DNA from: Cycas panzhihuaensis
Lineage: Eukaryota; Cycadophyta
Reading direction: 5' to 3'
Length of the DNA: 64,000 nucleotides
Assembly (NCBI GenBank): GCA_023213395.1
Contig: CM041465.1
Coordinates: forward strand, 21,948,001-22,012,000
Under the pieces are notes generated by a model. That model had not been told where the DNA came from, searched no databases, and saw only the letters and a program-made list of their open reading frames with translations. Below are positions 1 through 11,690 of this stretch, one piece after another. The position numbers and the translations under genes were made by a program. Positions within the stretch are counted from its first letter, which is position 1, and each line of letters opens with the position of its first letter.

Positions 1-1600
1 AGCACTTAGCAGGCTCCATGCCCAATCTCCCTCCTAGTCACTGTAAATTTGGTCACCAAAAGATCTTAGCCATTGGGTCACCCTTAACTAACCCAAACTC
101 ATCCTCTTCCTCTTCGTCCCCTCCTATTGACTTGGCCCCCCTTCACTTCGAGGAAGGGAATTCCATGTATATGGGGGCAACCAAAGACATCATCCTTGCT
201 CTCAGTAAGGTCATAAAGATGGGAGTGAAATGTACCCTAGATGAAATAAAGGAATACACCCTTCTTTCAAAGAATTCTATGACGTTTTCACATGGGACTA
301 CTTTGATATGAAGGGAATAGACCCTTCTATCATCACCCACAACCTCACTACCATTCCAGGTACTTGCCTCGTGTGACAAAAATAGCACCCTCTTTACCCA
401 AAACTTTTAGCTACCATAAAGATGGAGGTTGAGAAACTCTTAGATGTAGGGTTAATCACTTCCATCGACTACCCCAAATGGGTCTCAAACATTGTTCCCA
501 TTGCTAAAAAGAATGGAATGATTTAGATATACATTGACTTTCATTGTATTAATAACGTATGTCCTAAAGATAACTTTCCTCTCCCCTTCATCAATCAAAT
601 CATTGACTAGAATATTGGGTTTGAATTCATGACCTTAATGGATATATTTTTAGGATATAACCAAATCTAGATCTCCCTTGAAGACTACCATAAAATGGCC
701 TTCACCATGCCTTAGGGCACCTTCACCTATAAGGTGATGCCCTTTGGGCTTAAGAATGCAGGTGTCACTTATAAAAGGGCGATGCAATTTTTCTTTCATG
801 ACCTTATTAACCAAACCCTTGAGATTTTCATGGATGACATGATGGGTCTCTCATGCATTAGGGCCCAACATCCTAACAATTTACAAGCTATCTTTACCTG
901 ATGCCACAAATACTATGTAAGTCTAAACCCACTTAAATGTGTATTTGTCATGATATCTAGTAAACCCCTTGGATTCCTTGTTTTGAAATAAGGTATCTAA
1001 ATCAAACCTGACAAAGTCAAGGCCATCCTTGACATGCCTCCTCCCAAGACCCAATGATAAATCAAGTCATTCTTGGGTAGATTAGGTTTTCTTAGGCGTT
1101 TCTTAGTGAACTTTTCCATAAATATAAAACCTTTTACTAACCTATTAAAGATAGGGACCCCATTTATTTGGTCTTTTAAGGCCCAAGAAGCCTTCAAGGA
1201 GGTCAAGAGATCCTTGGTTTATACCACAACTTTGGCTCCCTCTCTCTTCTATAGACCTTTCATCCTTTATACCTCAGCCACTGATGAATCCTTGGGTGCT
1301 AAGAAGGAATGCCTCTCCTTGGTGTATAGTACCAAGAAGTTTAGGTACTACTTGATCAGAAACACTACTTGAGTGATCATCTAATCTAATCCCTTGAGGT
1401 ATTTACTAACCCAATCTGACTTGATAGGTAGGATCGACAAGTGGGTCATCCTCCTTCAGGAATTTGATCTCCAAATTATTAATAGGAAATCAAAGATAGG
1501 GATGGTGGTTGCCGAACAACTAGCTGACACCCCTATCCCAAACTATTATGATGCTCCTATTAATGATTCTTTGCCTGATGAGCCTATTTTGGTTATTTAG
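1..1600 (+). pseudogene. Tat element 1: pol, end of protease linker, reverse transcriptase and RNase H (decayed)
   Basis: Remnant of a Ty3/gypsy polyprotein. The RT begins around 422 (MEVEKLLDVGLITS, then YPKWVSNIVPIAKKNG) and stays in one frame to about 1600, with stops mostly where Gln or Trp is expected. The catalytic box reads FMDD near 830 (YxDD in the family). The thumb/connection region (SFLGRLGFLRRF) is at 1065-1110. The gypsy RNase H starts near 1260 (FILYTSATDESLGA) but jumps directly to KKECLSLVYSTKKF. Comparison with Tat element 3 (18690-18938, minus) shows about 33 residues lost in frame, including part of the catalytic core. The upstream 150-400 stretch matches the protease-RT linker of element 3. 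It would have made cDNA from the element RNA in virus-like particles. The left end of the element lies outside the window. Confidence 0.9.
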
Positions 1601-2866
1601 GATTCGTCTCCCTATCCACTGATTGATAGTGAGTAGTATGGGGATATTGTATGATACCTTGTTAAGCAGCAATATTGCCACAATGCTAGTGATAAGGCAA
1701 GGTCACACATTCGAGCTACTGCTAGGTAATACTTCCTCATGAGAGAGGTATTGTACAAGAGGTCCTATAATGGGATCCTTCTCCGCTACATCAATATCGA
1801 TGAGGTGGGCTAAATACTTAATGAATGCCATAACGACATTTACGGGGGTCATTTTGGGGGGCCAATTCATGGTGCAAAGGATCCTTCACATGGGCTATTA
1901 TTGGTCGTCCCTCTTCAAGGATGCCTATGCTTATGCCTTGCAATGTCATAGGTGTTAAGAGCACGCCAACATCATCCATTTACCTTTTGAGGCCTTGTAC
2001 CCCATCATCTCTCCATGGCCTTTCTCCCAATAGGGATTAGACCTCACTGGGGCTATAACCCTTCCTTCCTCATTGCAGCACGAGTTCATCTTGACTACGA
2101 TAGAATACTTTACTAAATGAGCCAAAGCGGTCCCCCTATCCTCTAGTCTTGGTAAGACGATAACTACTTTTATCTACCAACATATTATTTGTCAATTTGG
2201 GATCCCCGATATCTTGATCACAGATAATGGAATCCCTTTTTGTAATAAGGAAATGGATAAACTTTGTGAGAAATTTAAAATAACTCACAAAACCTCCTCT
2301 CCCTATTACCCCCAAGCCAATGGATAAATAGAATCTTTTAACAAAACTCTCATAAACATCCTGAAGAAAAATGTCACCCAATCTCAAAAAGATTGGCATC
2401 TTCATCTTCCTTTTATCCTATGGGCATATCGCACATCTATCTGCATGACTATAGGGATGACTCCATTCTCCCTTGTGTACAGAACTGAGGTAGTCCTCCT
2501 ATTGGAAGTTGAAATTCCTTCATTGTGGGTTTCTCTTTGGGGTCTTGTCGATGAGGAGTCCTACCGTCAGGCCCGTCTCCTAGACCTCGAAGCCCTAAAT
2601 GAGAAATGCTTGACTGCGTAGCAAGTAGATCTCACCTCTAAAGCTAGGGCGTGAAGGATGTATGACAAATTCCTTCATCCTCATTCCTTGCATTCCAAGA
2701 ATCATGTCCTTAAATTGGAATATCTCCATGATCACTTATCCAAAGCCTTGGTCCCTTCGTTGTTCTTAAAAGCCTAAATAATGACACCTACAGGATTACA
2801 ACTCTGGAGGGTCTTGAGTTTGAAAATGCTATCAATAGTAAGTTTCTAAAGAAATTCTATGTATGA
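1601..2866 (+). pseudogene. Tat element 1: integrase (end of pol, decayed)
   Basis: Gypsy-type integrase. An HHCC zinc-binding region lies at about 1810-1960 (ECHNDIYGGHF, later LQCHRC). It is broken by a frameshift in the G run at about 1855-1861. The catalytic triad is still readable in one frame: Asp in GLDLTGA at 2040, Asp in ITDNG at 2223, Glu in IESFNK at 2331, giving the D-X35-E spacing of the family. A second frameshift near 2750 precedes a GPF-type C-terminal domain (GPFVVL, then DTYRITTLEGLEFE). The reading ends FLKKFYV-TGA at 2864-2866. The same end with TGA occurs in elements 2 and 3, so this is the natural pol stop. Most internal stops fit C-to-T decay of Trp or Gln codons. Confidence 0.9.
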
Positions 2867-3590
2867 CTATCCCTACTCCTGAGTAGACTCAGCATACCGC
2901 TTCCCCTCTCCTCGCTCTAAAACAAGCCTAAACTACCACTCTATGCATGTTCCTATTCCCCCTAATCACAGGTGGAATGGTGGCTTAGAGTGGCTTTCCT
3001 ATCTTTGGAGTTCCTCCTATGGCATCTCTTATTTCCCTCCCCAAGGAAACCCTTTCTCCTATTTGGATGTATAGGTCTTTTTTGCTCCCAATCTTGGAAA
3101 TGCATCCTAGCTAGCACCCCATGCTTGAGTACCTGTGATCTCCTTTTATTGTCACTTCCTTTGTATATCTACTATGCTCCTTTAATAGATATACATGGCT
3201 CTCCATCTCTTAGCCTTACGTGTCTATTACCTACACTTAAGGTGGTCATGTGTACCCACTACAAGTGTGGTCCCACATGAAAGAAAGTGTAGGCACCACC
3301 CAAATGATCTAATAATAAAAAGCACACAACAATCAACTAAAATCATCACGATCCATATCCCTTCATGTACCTGTGCACCCATGTCTACACATACATAAAT
3401 ATATAAGCAAATAAACAACAAATGTAACATCAAAAAACTGTTATAACACTATCATCATGGATCAAATAGGATGCCAATGGCCCCCTGTTTATATATACAA
3501 TAAATCACATCATATAAATCCATATAGTACATCATCTTGGGGAAGTTGGAATTATTGCAGGGAGGAGTACAATCATATGTAAACATATGG
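2867..3590. other. Tat element 1: post-pol spacer between integrase and the antisense gene
   Basis: No coding domain is recognised on either strand. The first part aligns with the stretch after the pol stop in elements 2 and 3 (shared stretches such as GAGTAGA, AAACTACC). The short ORFs here are not conserved between copies. It probably holds the 3' ends of two converging transcripts, pol from the left and the antisense gene from the right; that is inference. Confidence 0.55.
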
Positions 3591-3599
3591 CAACTCCCT

Positions 3600-5720
3600 A
3601 GAGGTCTAATACTTTCCCAATCAAAACTAGTTATATCCTGCTCCTTGGTGCCCCTGCTCTCAGGGGGTATTATCTCCTGGCCGGTGTGATCCCTCCTTAG
3701 GAGACCACATACCTCTTAGGCTCCTCCATTGTTGTTGTGAGCTCTATACCTCACTCCCCTCATCTCGAGGCCTTCTTGTTTTTGTCATGTGAGTCTAATT
3801 CTTACTCTGTGATGACCTCGCAGCCATCTACTCCATTAGTTGATTGTATCACATCTAAATATAATCCCTCTCCCCCTCCACTCCTCAAAGCTTCTCCTCC
3901 AGCATGGCCATCCTGATGCGGCTCTTTGCATTGCTACTTTCTGCTCCTCTGACCTGAGCCTCTAGTGCCTGGACCCCACCTCGTAAAATATCTCTCTCTA
4001 TGATCGCTTAGTCCCTCTATATGTGGATCGTATCTAGCTCCCCCTATAACTATCCTACCCTCGCCTGGTGCTTGTGGGACTTCGCTACCTACATATCTCT
4101 AGCTCTAATCAAAGGGGTAAATATTTCCATGTATGTCCCTACCAATCATGGCTCCTCTCTAGCTAAGATGGGAGGTTGTCCCTCTACATAGATCTAGAGG
4201 AAAATCTCCTAGACTACCACCTCTACCAACCTTCCTATCTTTGCTGCTCTTATCAAATTACATACCATGTATTAGTCTATATATCTATATATCAAAACCT
4301 TAAAATTAAATTAAAGCAAGTAATCTAAGTAATTAGTGGTTGAAAGACATCAGGAAAGGGTAGTGTCTCACCTCCTGGGATGGCTGGCTCCTCGACTCGG
4401 ATGACCGCCTCCTCCATAGGAACCTGCTCGCCTGCTGGACCATCCTCCTTAGCCTATGGAACCACCTCTCCTACCTCTAGACCTACTAAGACCTCTCCAA
4501 CATCCTCTCCTCTATTTGTTGTAGCTATCGCTACCTCTATCACTGTCACCATCACTACCACTACCACTGGAGCCCTGCCTGCTTCTCTCTCCCTATGTGT
4601 TGGTGGCTTATCTTCCCCTGTAGCTCTGGATGGGCACACCTCTCCTCTTGTAGCTCTTGATGGACCCGCCTCACCTTTCGTAGCTCTTGAGGGACCTGCC
4701 TCTCCACCCATAGCTCCTGATGGGCCTGCCCCATCACCTCCATCGTCACCTCCATTATCTCCAAGACTACTTCCTACCTCTCCCTTTGCATCATTACTAT
4801 CCCAATATGCCCCTCTATATGAATCAATTGTATAGTCTACTGAGATGAGGAGGTCTAAGGATGCCGCCTCCACTGATCTCTAGATATATACCTAGTCCTC
4901 AGTCCCCTAAATTGAGTCTGCCACTTGTGTACCATGGGCGCTCGTGCTGAGATAGGGTGAGGCCCTCTTGGTAGTGTGACTGCCCCAAAGTGGTCAAAAA
5001 ACCAACACTATAGCAGAGTACAATATGAAAAACCTCCTCTCCCTATCACTTGGATAACATCTAGCTAAGCAATCATGTTTGTTACTATCAGGGCAGCCCA
5101 ATCCAACCTCTCTCTAGCCTTGCACCTCCTCATAGTAGCCATCCACCTACCTAGTATGTTCCTATAGTTCTATTTCTAGGAAATCTGGAATAGAATGCCT
5201 AGCGTGATAAGCTTCCTCACTCGAAGAATCTTAGATATCACCATCGTCTATAACGACACTCCATGTTGGTCCTACCTATCCTGGCCCATGAAATATATAG
5301 TTGCCTCTGTGTGTACAGCATTTGTGCTAGGCAATGTTCCTAGTGATGCTGGTGCTCCTCCTGTTAGTTCCCCCAAGATCCTCCTGATATCTCTTGGCAT
5401 AATAGTGATATCCCCCACTTGAGGAAGGTGGAAGACATGCTGCCTGTGATCCCAATGGGAGACTATGTCTACTAGGAGACACTGGTATGATACATACTAT
5501 GGCATCTTGATGACCTTTAGCAACCCATAATGTCCCAATGTCTATCTATCTCCCTGCGACATCATCTTGATGAAGATCATTATAGCAACCCTAATGTTCT
5601 CACAGTTGTCCACTTTGATAACTGCCTACAAAACCATTCAAAAGCCAGTCTAAATGCCCCTCTTACTATGTCTAATTACCCTTAGGATGCCTTTCATTCA
5701 GATAGGATGAGTTAGGAACC
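3600..5720 (-). pseudogene. Tat element 1: antisense plant mobile domain (PMD) gene with repeat tail and coiled coil
   Basis: Read on the minus strand, opposite to pol. The N-terminal block at about 5560-5150 is a PMD: YGLLKVIKMP, then DIVSHWDHRQHVFHLP, then VGDITIMPRDIRRILG. This matches the family pattern of a helix ending in W-x(n)-H-x-F-H-L-P, followed by G(E/D)-(I/M)-T-(I/V)-T and a Leu-Gly box. PMD belongs to the aminotransferase-like PF10536 group known from MAIN/MAIL1 and plant transposons. A tail at 4873-4454 starts SLDLLISVDYTIDSYRGAYW and continues as decapeptide repeats (GPSRATKGEA-like, 4618-4738). A conserved block at about 4240-4110 (QPPILA, then YMEIFTPLIRARDM) and a charged coiled coil at about 4050-3890 (ERDILRGGVQALEAQV) follow. 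Several stops and frame changes make it a pseudogene. Blocks in the same order occur in element 2 at 40330-42150, so the gene was once real. Its role in the element is unknown. Confidence 0.75.
4618..4738 (-). repeat. 30-bp tandem repeat coding GPSRAT(K/R)GEA decapeptides
   Basis: About four imperfect 30-bp units lie head to tail. The length is a multiple of three. On the minus strand they encode repeats of the type GPSRATKGEA inside the C-terminal tail of the PMD gene. The plus-strand reading (151-residue ORF at 4380-4835) is only the shadow of this repeat. Confidence 0.8.
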
Positions 5721-5749
5721 CTTTTAGCCCCTTTTTCCTTTTTTTTTTT

Positions 5750-6480
5750 ATATGACTTTATGCCTCTACCCTATGTCAAACTATGCGGTACTGCAGAGTT
5801 TGACATGGGCCCTACTAAGATTTTTATGTCCCCTAAGTGGCCTTATAACAAACTCTGTAGCACTGAGATATTTACCACAGGGCCACTGTTACTCCCTATA
5901 AAATAGAGGGAGATGCCTAAAAATCCCCTCTTTTTTATTTGGGTGGGCCAAAGTTGGGCCCACTAGGACTAGGGCTACTAATGCCCTAGTCCTCTCCCTC
6001 TTTGGGCCCCAATCATACTCCAGAGGGTCCCAAATTGCCCTTAATGTGTCAAAAATCAACCCAAAAAGTTTGAAAACCTATCAATTTCAATTAATGAAAT
6101 GTAAAAGGTAGGGGGGTAATCCATACACTAGATCTACCCTAGCCACTACCATCTCATCACTTAGGTCGTGTCAGCTATCTTCTTGCCTCGATCTAATAGT
6201 CGAATCTCCTACTGCATGCCTCTAAAATCATGTGGCACTCTACTGTGTAAAGGAAAGGGTTCTAGATCAATCATGAGCTTATGAAAATGAACTTCATTTT
6301 CACCCTCCTTCCTTTATATATGCTGAGGCCCCAACATGTACCTTCTCCTTTCTTTTTGCTGCGACAACCCCTATGAGTATCTTCTTACCTACGATTTTGC
6401 CTTCTAGGTCCATACCCTATTTTACCTATGTGGCCTTCCTTTTAAGCCTCTTTAGTGTATTTATGATGACCCCTTTAGTC
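5750..6480. promoter_or_regulatory. Region upstream of antisense PMD gene, hairpin-rich (possible 5' region)
   Basis: No coding domain is seen. The stretch lies just upstream (minus-strand sense) of the PMD core. It contains several inverted repeats: 10-bp perfect arms ATGTCAAACT / AGTTTGACAT at 5773-5782 and 5797-5806, and an arm pair GACTAGGGC / GCCCTAGTC near 5970-5995. The equivalent place in element 2 (42340-42660) has a hairpin at 42351-42368 with a GGTACC centre like those of the LTRs. A promoter role is inference from position only. Confidence 0.35.
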
Positions 6481-6884
6481 TCTCGTGGATCCCTTCCATC
6501 TTGATTTTTACACCACTACAAAATATACTCATAGTTATACTCCTTTGGCTCATTTCACCACCCTAGATCTACTTTTGCTACCTGTCTAAGGTTTTGAGGC
6601 TCCCAAAGGAAGTGCCTCTCCCATTCTAGACCTCACCTAGGCCCTTTTAGTGACCTTTGGTGTCCCAAAGGGCATTTTTCACCATTGTTTCCTTCCTTTC
6701 AATTGGGTTGGTCCCCTCACCCCTGGGTAGCCTCTTTTCAGGACTCTCCTATCCCTCACGATCTTTATTCATAGCCTACCAAGTGTCTTGTAGTCCCATT
6801 ACTACCTCTTGTTCCTTCTCTTTACTCATCGACCCCGTCGTTGCCTTTTTCATCCACCATCTCCCTAAGACCCTCATCTCCCTA

Positions 6885-7300
6885 CCATGACATTGCCCAT
6901 CTTTACCGATGGAGGAAGTTATAGTAATCTAGGCCCTTTTGCCACCGTGTGGATCCTCCATGACCCCTCTAGATATGACTACTTATATTCTGGAGTCTTC
7001 CTTCTTGAAGCCACTAATAATAAAGATGAATACACATATATTATTGAAGCCCTTGCCGATGTGCTTCATTTCCACCACAATCCCATCGTCTTACTTTGTG
7101 ACTCTCAAGTCATCATGCCACATCTTACCTAGGTTTACCAAGTACATTGCCCACACTTGAGAGCCCTCACTTCAACTGCTAGGTCCTTATTATCTTATTT
7201 CTCTTCCATAGAGATCTAGCACATCCCTCAAGACCAAAATATTGAGACATATGGCCTTGTCTATCTCATCCTAGAGCATCATCTCCCTCTCCTTGATAAT
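6885..7300 (+). pseudogene. Tat element 1: second (archaeal-type) RNase H
   Basis: A domain separate from the RNase H fused to RT. FTDGGSYSNLGPFATVW carries the first catalytic Asp. EATNNKDEYTYIIEAL carries the TNN-x-x-E-Y signature typical of the archaeal/plant-type RNase H of Tat elements. LLCDSQV carries the third acid. The C-terminal motif reads HIPQDQNIETYGLVYLIL near 7215-7270, where the family has E-A-D-x-L-(A/V); the Asp is replaced by Tyr. A stop at about 7130 interrupts the frame. The copy in element 2 lacks different acids but keeps the last Asp. Placement downstream of integrase, with an antisense gene between, marks this family. Confidence 0.85.
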
Positions 7301-8255
<955 letters not shown>

Positions 8256-8267
8256 CCAAGGGAGCAA
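8256..8267 (+). other. Tat element 1: polypurine tract before 3' LTR
   Basis: CCAAGGGAGCAA directly precedes TGTTTCCT, the LTR start. Element 2 has TAAGGGGGCAG at the same place (44438-44448) before the same TGTTTCCT. This is the usual plus-strand primer site. Confidence 0.7.
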
Positions 8268-8578
8268 TGTTTCCTGGCTACTGGGAATGGATATAGGTGA
8301 CTCGACTCAGGTAAGTTCAGGTATGCTTACATCTCCACATTTGTTAGTTCCAAGAATGGTTGATTGAGGCACATTACCTACATTGCATTCAGACTCATTG
8401 ACTGCATGATCACTATATATTATTTGCATGACCATATTACGTCTTAATGCCTTTACCTATGATAACCTAGGATACACATCCCATGAAACTCCACAACCCT
8501 CTGCCATGTCTCTATGATGTCCCTAAGTACTTTTGGCTTCTATAGCCCATATCACATTATTTGTTGGCATGACATAGT

Positions 8579-9227
8579 TGTTAGATAATTTGATAACAAT
8601 GTATTGGAGGCTAAAATTTTGATAGGTTGGCAACACGGTTTCCCCTTAAACTTCTGTAGGGGGGTTACAAGGAGGGCAGGAGCCCCCCTTAGCTGGGGGG
8701 TGCGGGGGGCTTTGGAACACCCCCCACAAAGAGGGGGTTCAGGGGCAATAACCCCTAACCCAAAAAGCTATCACTGAAAATCATACTAAATTGTAAAGAG
8801 AATCATGGTGGTTCACTCAAAATACCCTAGATTCTATGGTTGAGATTTGTGCCTTATAAGACTCTCTTATGTAGTCTGATTTAGGGTGTTTTTTCATTAT
8901 GTTCAATGTATTGGATATACTGTGAGGAGTTGGGTAACTAGTTATTGTTGCTATCAGTATTCTACTACAGATTGTATATATTTCTCCATTCTTTGATAAT
9001 AAAGATTAATACCTTTCCTATGTGGATGTTTCCCTAGTACACTGCTAGGGTTTTACCACATTATATCAGGTGTATATGTGATGCTTAGTTTTCTTATTCA
9101 TTTTATTATATTATCTCTGGTTGAAGAACTTACATGTTAAATTTTAATTTTAATTCTTGTAACTAGTTGTAAAATAGTTTAGATCTTAGTGGCGGTTTTA
9201 GGTTATTGGGACCTTGTCTTCTCAACA
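8579..9227 (+). repeat. Copia element 1: 5' LTR
   Basis: About 649 bp, starting TGTTAGATAA and ending CTCAACA just before the PBS. By eye nearly nine in ten bases match the 3' LTR outside gaps. A G/C-run block at about 8650-8755 contains several runs of five to seven G or C that can pair or form G-rich structures. About 25 bp of it (the GGGGGCTTTGGAACACCCC part) is missing from the 3' LTR. Confidence 0.92.
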
Positions 9228-9228
9228 G

Positions 9229-9240
9229 TGGTATCAGAGC
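9229..9240 (+). other. Copia element 1: primer-binding site (initiator-Met tRNA)
   Basis: TGGTATCAGAGC, one base after the LTR end. This is the standard complement of the 3' end of plant initiator-Met tRNA. Confidence 0.95.
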
Positions 9241-9299
9241 CACTTTTATTTTTGCAGTGAGTTTTTGAGAGTTTTGGTGTCAGCTTTTCTCTATAGTAA

Positions 9300-10080
9300 A
9301 TGGTGAAAATAACAAATGCAAAGTTTGAGGTGGAGAAATTCAATGGCAAGAATAACTTCAAGTTGTAGAAATTGAAAATGTATGATGTTCTAGTACAACA
9401 GGGTTTGTACAGAGCTCTTGCAGGCAAATCAAAGAAACTTACAGGTATGGACGATGACAAATAGGATGATCTAGATAAAAGGTCTCTTAGCATAATATGA
9501 TTGTACTTGGTAGATAAAGTTCTATTCAACATCATAGAGGAGTAGACAACAACAAGATAATTGACCTAGTTGGAAGGCTTGTATATGACCAAATCAGTGA
9601 CAAACTGAATCTACTTGAAGAGGTAAATGTACTCATTATGAATGAAGGAAGGTACAAAAATTTATGACCATTTAAATATTTTTAATACTCTTATTTATCA
9701 ATTAGCCAGTATCGATGTCACAATTGAGGATGGGGACAAGGTTGTTACCTTGTTATATTTATTACCAAAATCCTCAGATAATATTGTCACCTTAATTAGT
9801 TTTAGCACCATAGATGAATTAGATTATGATTCTATTATGAGTGCTTTGTTGATGGAGGAAATGAGGAGGAAGTCTAGTCTTGAAACCTCTATACCATAAG
9901 TTATGATAGTAAGGGGTAGAATATTTGAGAGAGGATAAATCGCTAGGGGCACATCAAGGTCAAAGTCAAAAGGCAAGAAGAGTAAACTTAGATGTTGGCA
10001 CTGTAATAAGACAGGTCACCTCAAGAAGGATTGCTACAAAAGGAAGGAGTTCAAAGAAAAATAATATATTGCCAATGAGA
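9300..10080 (+). pseudogene. Copia element 1: gag
   Basis: Starts at ATG 9300 with TNAKFEVEKFNGKNNFK, the usual start of copia Gag (F-x-G-x-N-F/Y-x-x-W). It stays in one frame to the zinc knuckle CWHCNKTGHLKKDC at 9993-10034, an intact C-X2-C-X4-H-X4-C. It would form the particle shell and package RNA. The frame is cut by stops at, for example, 9366 and 9462 that fit Trp or Gln decay, and by one near 9897. Confidence 0.9.
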
Positions 10081-10560
10081 CTAATCAAGTGGATTTGAAT
10101 CAAGGTACAGATGATAATGTCTTGGTTGCTTGTAATGTTTCCCATTATCACCATGATTGGTTATTAGATTCGGGTGCTTCACACCACATGTGTTTATACA
10201 CAAGTTGGTTCTTATTGTACCAACCTCTTGATGGTGGTGATGTGCTTATGGGAAATGAAGTTTCTTATAAGATAGTGGGCATTGGTAGCATCATAATTAA
10301 AATATTTGATGGCATAGTGAGAACATTAACTAAAGTTAGACATGTACCTAATCTAAAAAGGAATCTAATTTTCTTGGGTGAATTAGATTCTGGTAGTTAT
10401 AAGTACACAAGTCATGAAGTAGTCTTAAAGGTGTCAAAGGGCACATTGGTTATTATAAAAGCCTTAAAGAAAGGAAACCTTTACATTTTAGTGGGAAGTA
10501 CAAATGTCAGTCATACAACTACAACATCAAAGATTGCATAAGATCTAGCTCAGTTATGGC
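10081..10560 (+). pseudogene. Copia element 1: aspartic protease
   Basis: Same frame as gag. The active site LLDSGASHHMC has its catalytic Asp at 10167-10169 and is intact. The flap and second half follow (VGIGSIIIKI, VRHVPNLKRNLIFLGELD). It runs into the pre-integrase domain near 10545 after a stop. The protease would cut the single copia polyprotein. Confidence 0.9.
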
Positions 10561-11690
10561 ATCAAAGACTTGGGCACATGAGTGAGAGAGGATTTAAGGT
10601 GTTGATGAACCGTAAGTTACTTCCTAACTTACAACTTTTAGATTTGGCTTTTTGCAAACATTATATTTTTAGAAAGTAGTGTAGACTTAGGTTTAATGTA
10701 GGGAGTCACACTAGTAAATATATTTTAGATTATGTACATTCAGATGTATGGGGACCAACCCCTACAATATCTTATGGAGGATCATTGTACTTTGTTACAT
10801 TTATAGATGATTACTCCATAAAGGTATGGGTCTATTTTTTGAAAAGAAAATTTGAAGTTTTCAGTGTGTTTAAGTAGTTTAAGGCTCTAGTTGAGAAGAG
10901 CACTGGCAAATCAATCAAATGTTTGAGAACTGACAATAGAGGTAAGTTCAACTCCTTAGAGTTTAAGAACTATTATAGAGAAGTTGGGATTAAAAAATAT
11001 AAGACCACTAGATATACTCCACAAAAGAATGGAATAACTAAGTACATGAATAGGATACTCTTACAAAAAGCAAGAAGCATGCTAAGTAATGCAGCAAGGG
11101 AGTAGGGCTTATGAGCAGAAGCTATTCAAATAACTTGCTATTTGGTAAACAGGTCACCATCACTTGTAATAGATTATAAGATTCCTAAAGAGGTATGGAC
11201 TGAACATCCATGTGATTATTCAAATTTGAAAGTTTTTAGTTGTGATGCTTATGCCTTGACTGATAGAGGTTTATGTTCAAAGTTAGACCCAAAATCCAAG
11301 AGATGTATCTTTATTGGTTATGGTAGTAGAGATGGTATGAAGGGATATAGGTTGTAGGGTCCTACTGCCCACAAAATCACTATTAATAGAGATGTTGTAT
11401 TTGATGAATCTCCATTTCTAAAATTAGAAAGTATAGAAGTTAAAGTGAAATAGGAGCAAAAAGTTGAACATCAACAGGTCAAGTTTGAAACCCAACCATC
11501 TTTAGAAATAAAAGAACAAGAAGATCTTTCTGAAGATGAATCTACAGTAGATTTATAGGAGTATGTGGACACTCCTCCACCTACTATTAGAAGATCTACA
11601 TAAGTTAGTCATCCACCTGACAGGTATAGCCCTTCTATTTCTATTTCTAATTATGGTGAGTCTACATGCTATCAGGAAGTAGTAGATGAT
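10545..11690 (+). pseudogene. Copia element 1: pre-integrase and integrase
   Basis: The pre-integrase motif WHQRLGHMSERG is at about 10558. The catalytic Asp of HSDVWGP is at 10743 and the Asp of RTDNRGKF at 10932. Exactly 36 residues on, where Glu is expected (NG-x-x-E), the codon 11040-11042 is AAG (Lys), a G-to-A change, so the triad is lost. The C-terminal part with FSCDAYA and KSKRCIFIGYGSR is at 11240-11330. The frame is unchanged from gag; the breaks are point stops. Confidence 0.9.

Noticed and set aside
4380-4835. 151-residue plus-strand ORF rich in Ser, Pro and Thr
   Set aside because: It is the complement of the tandem-repeat tail of the minus-strand PMD gene, whose coding is supported by the second copy.
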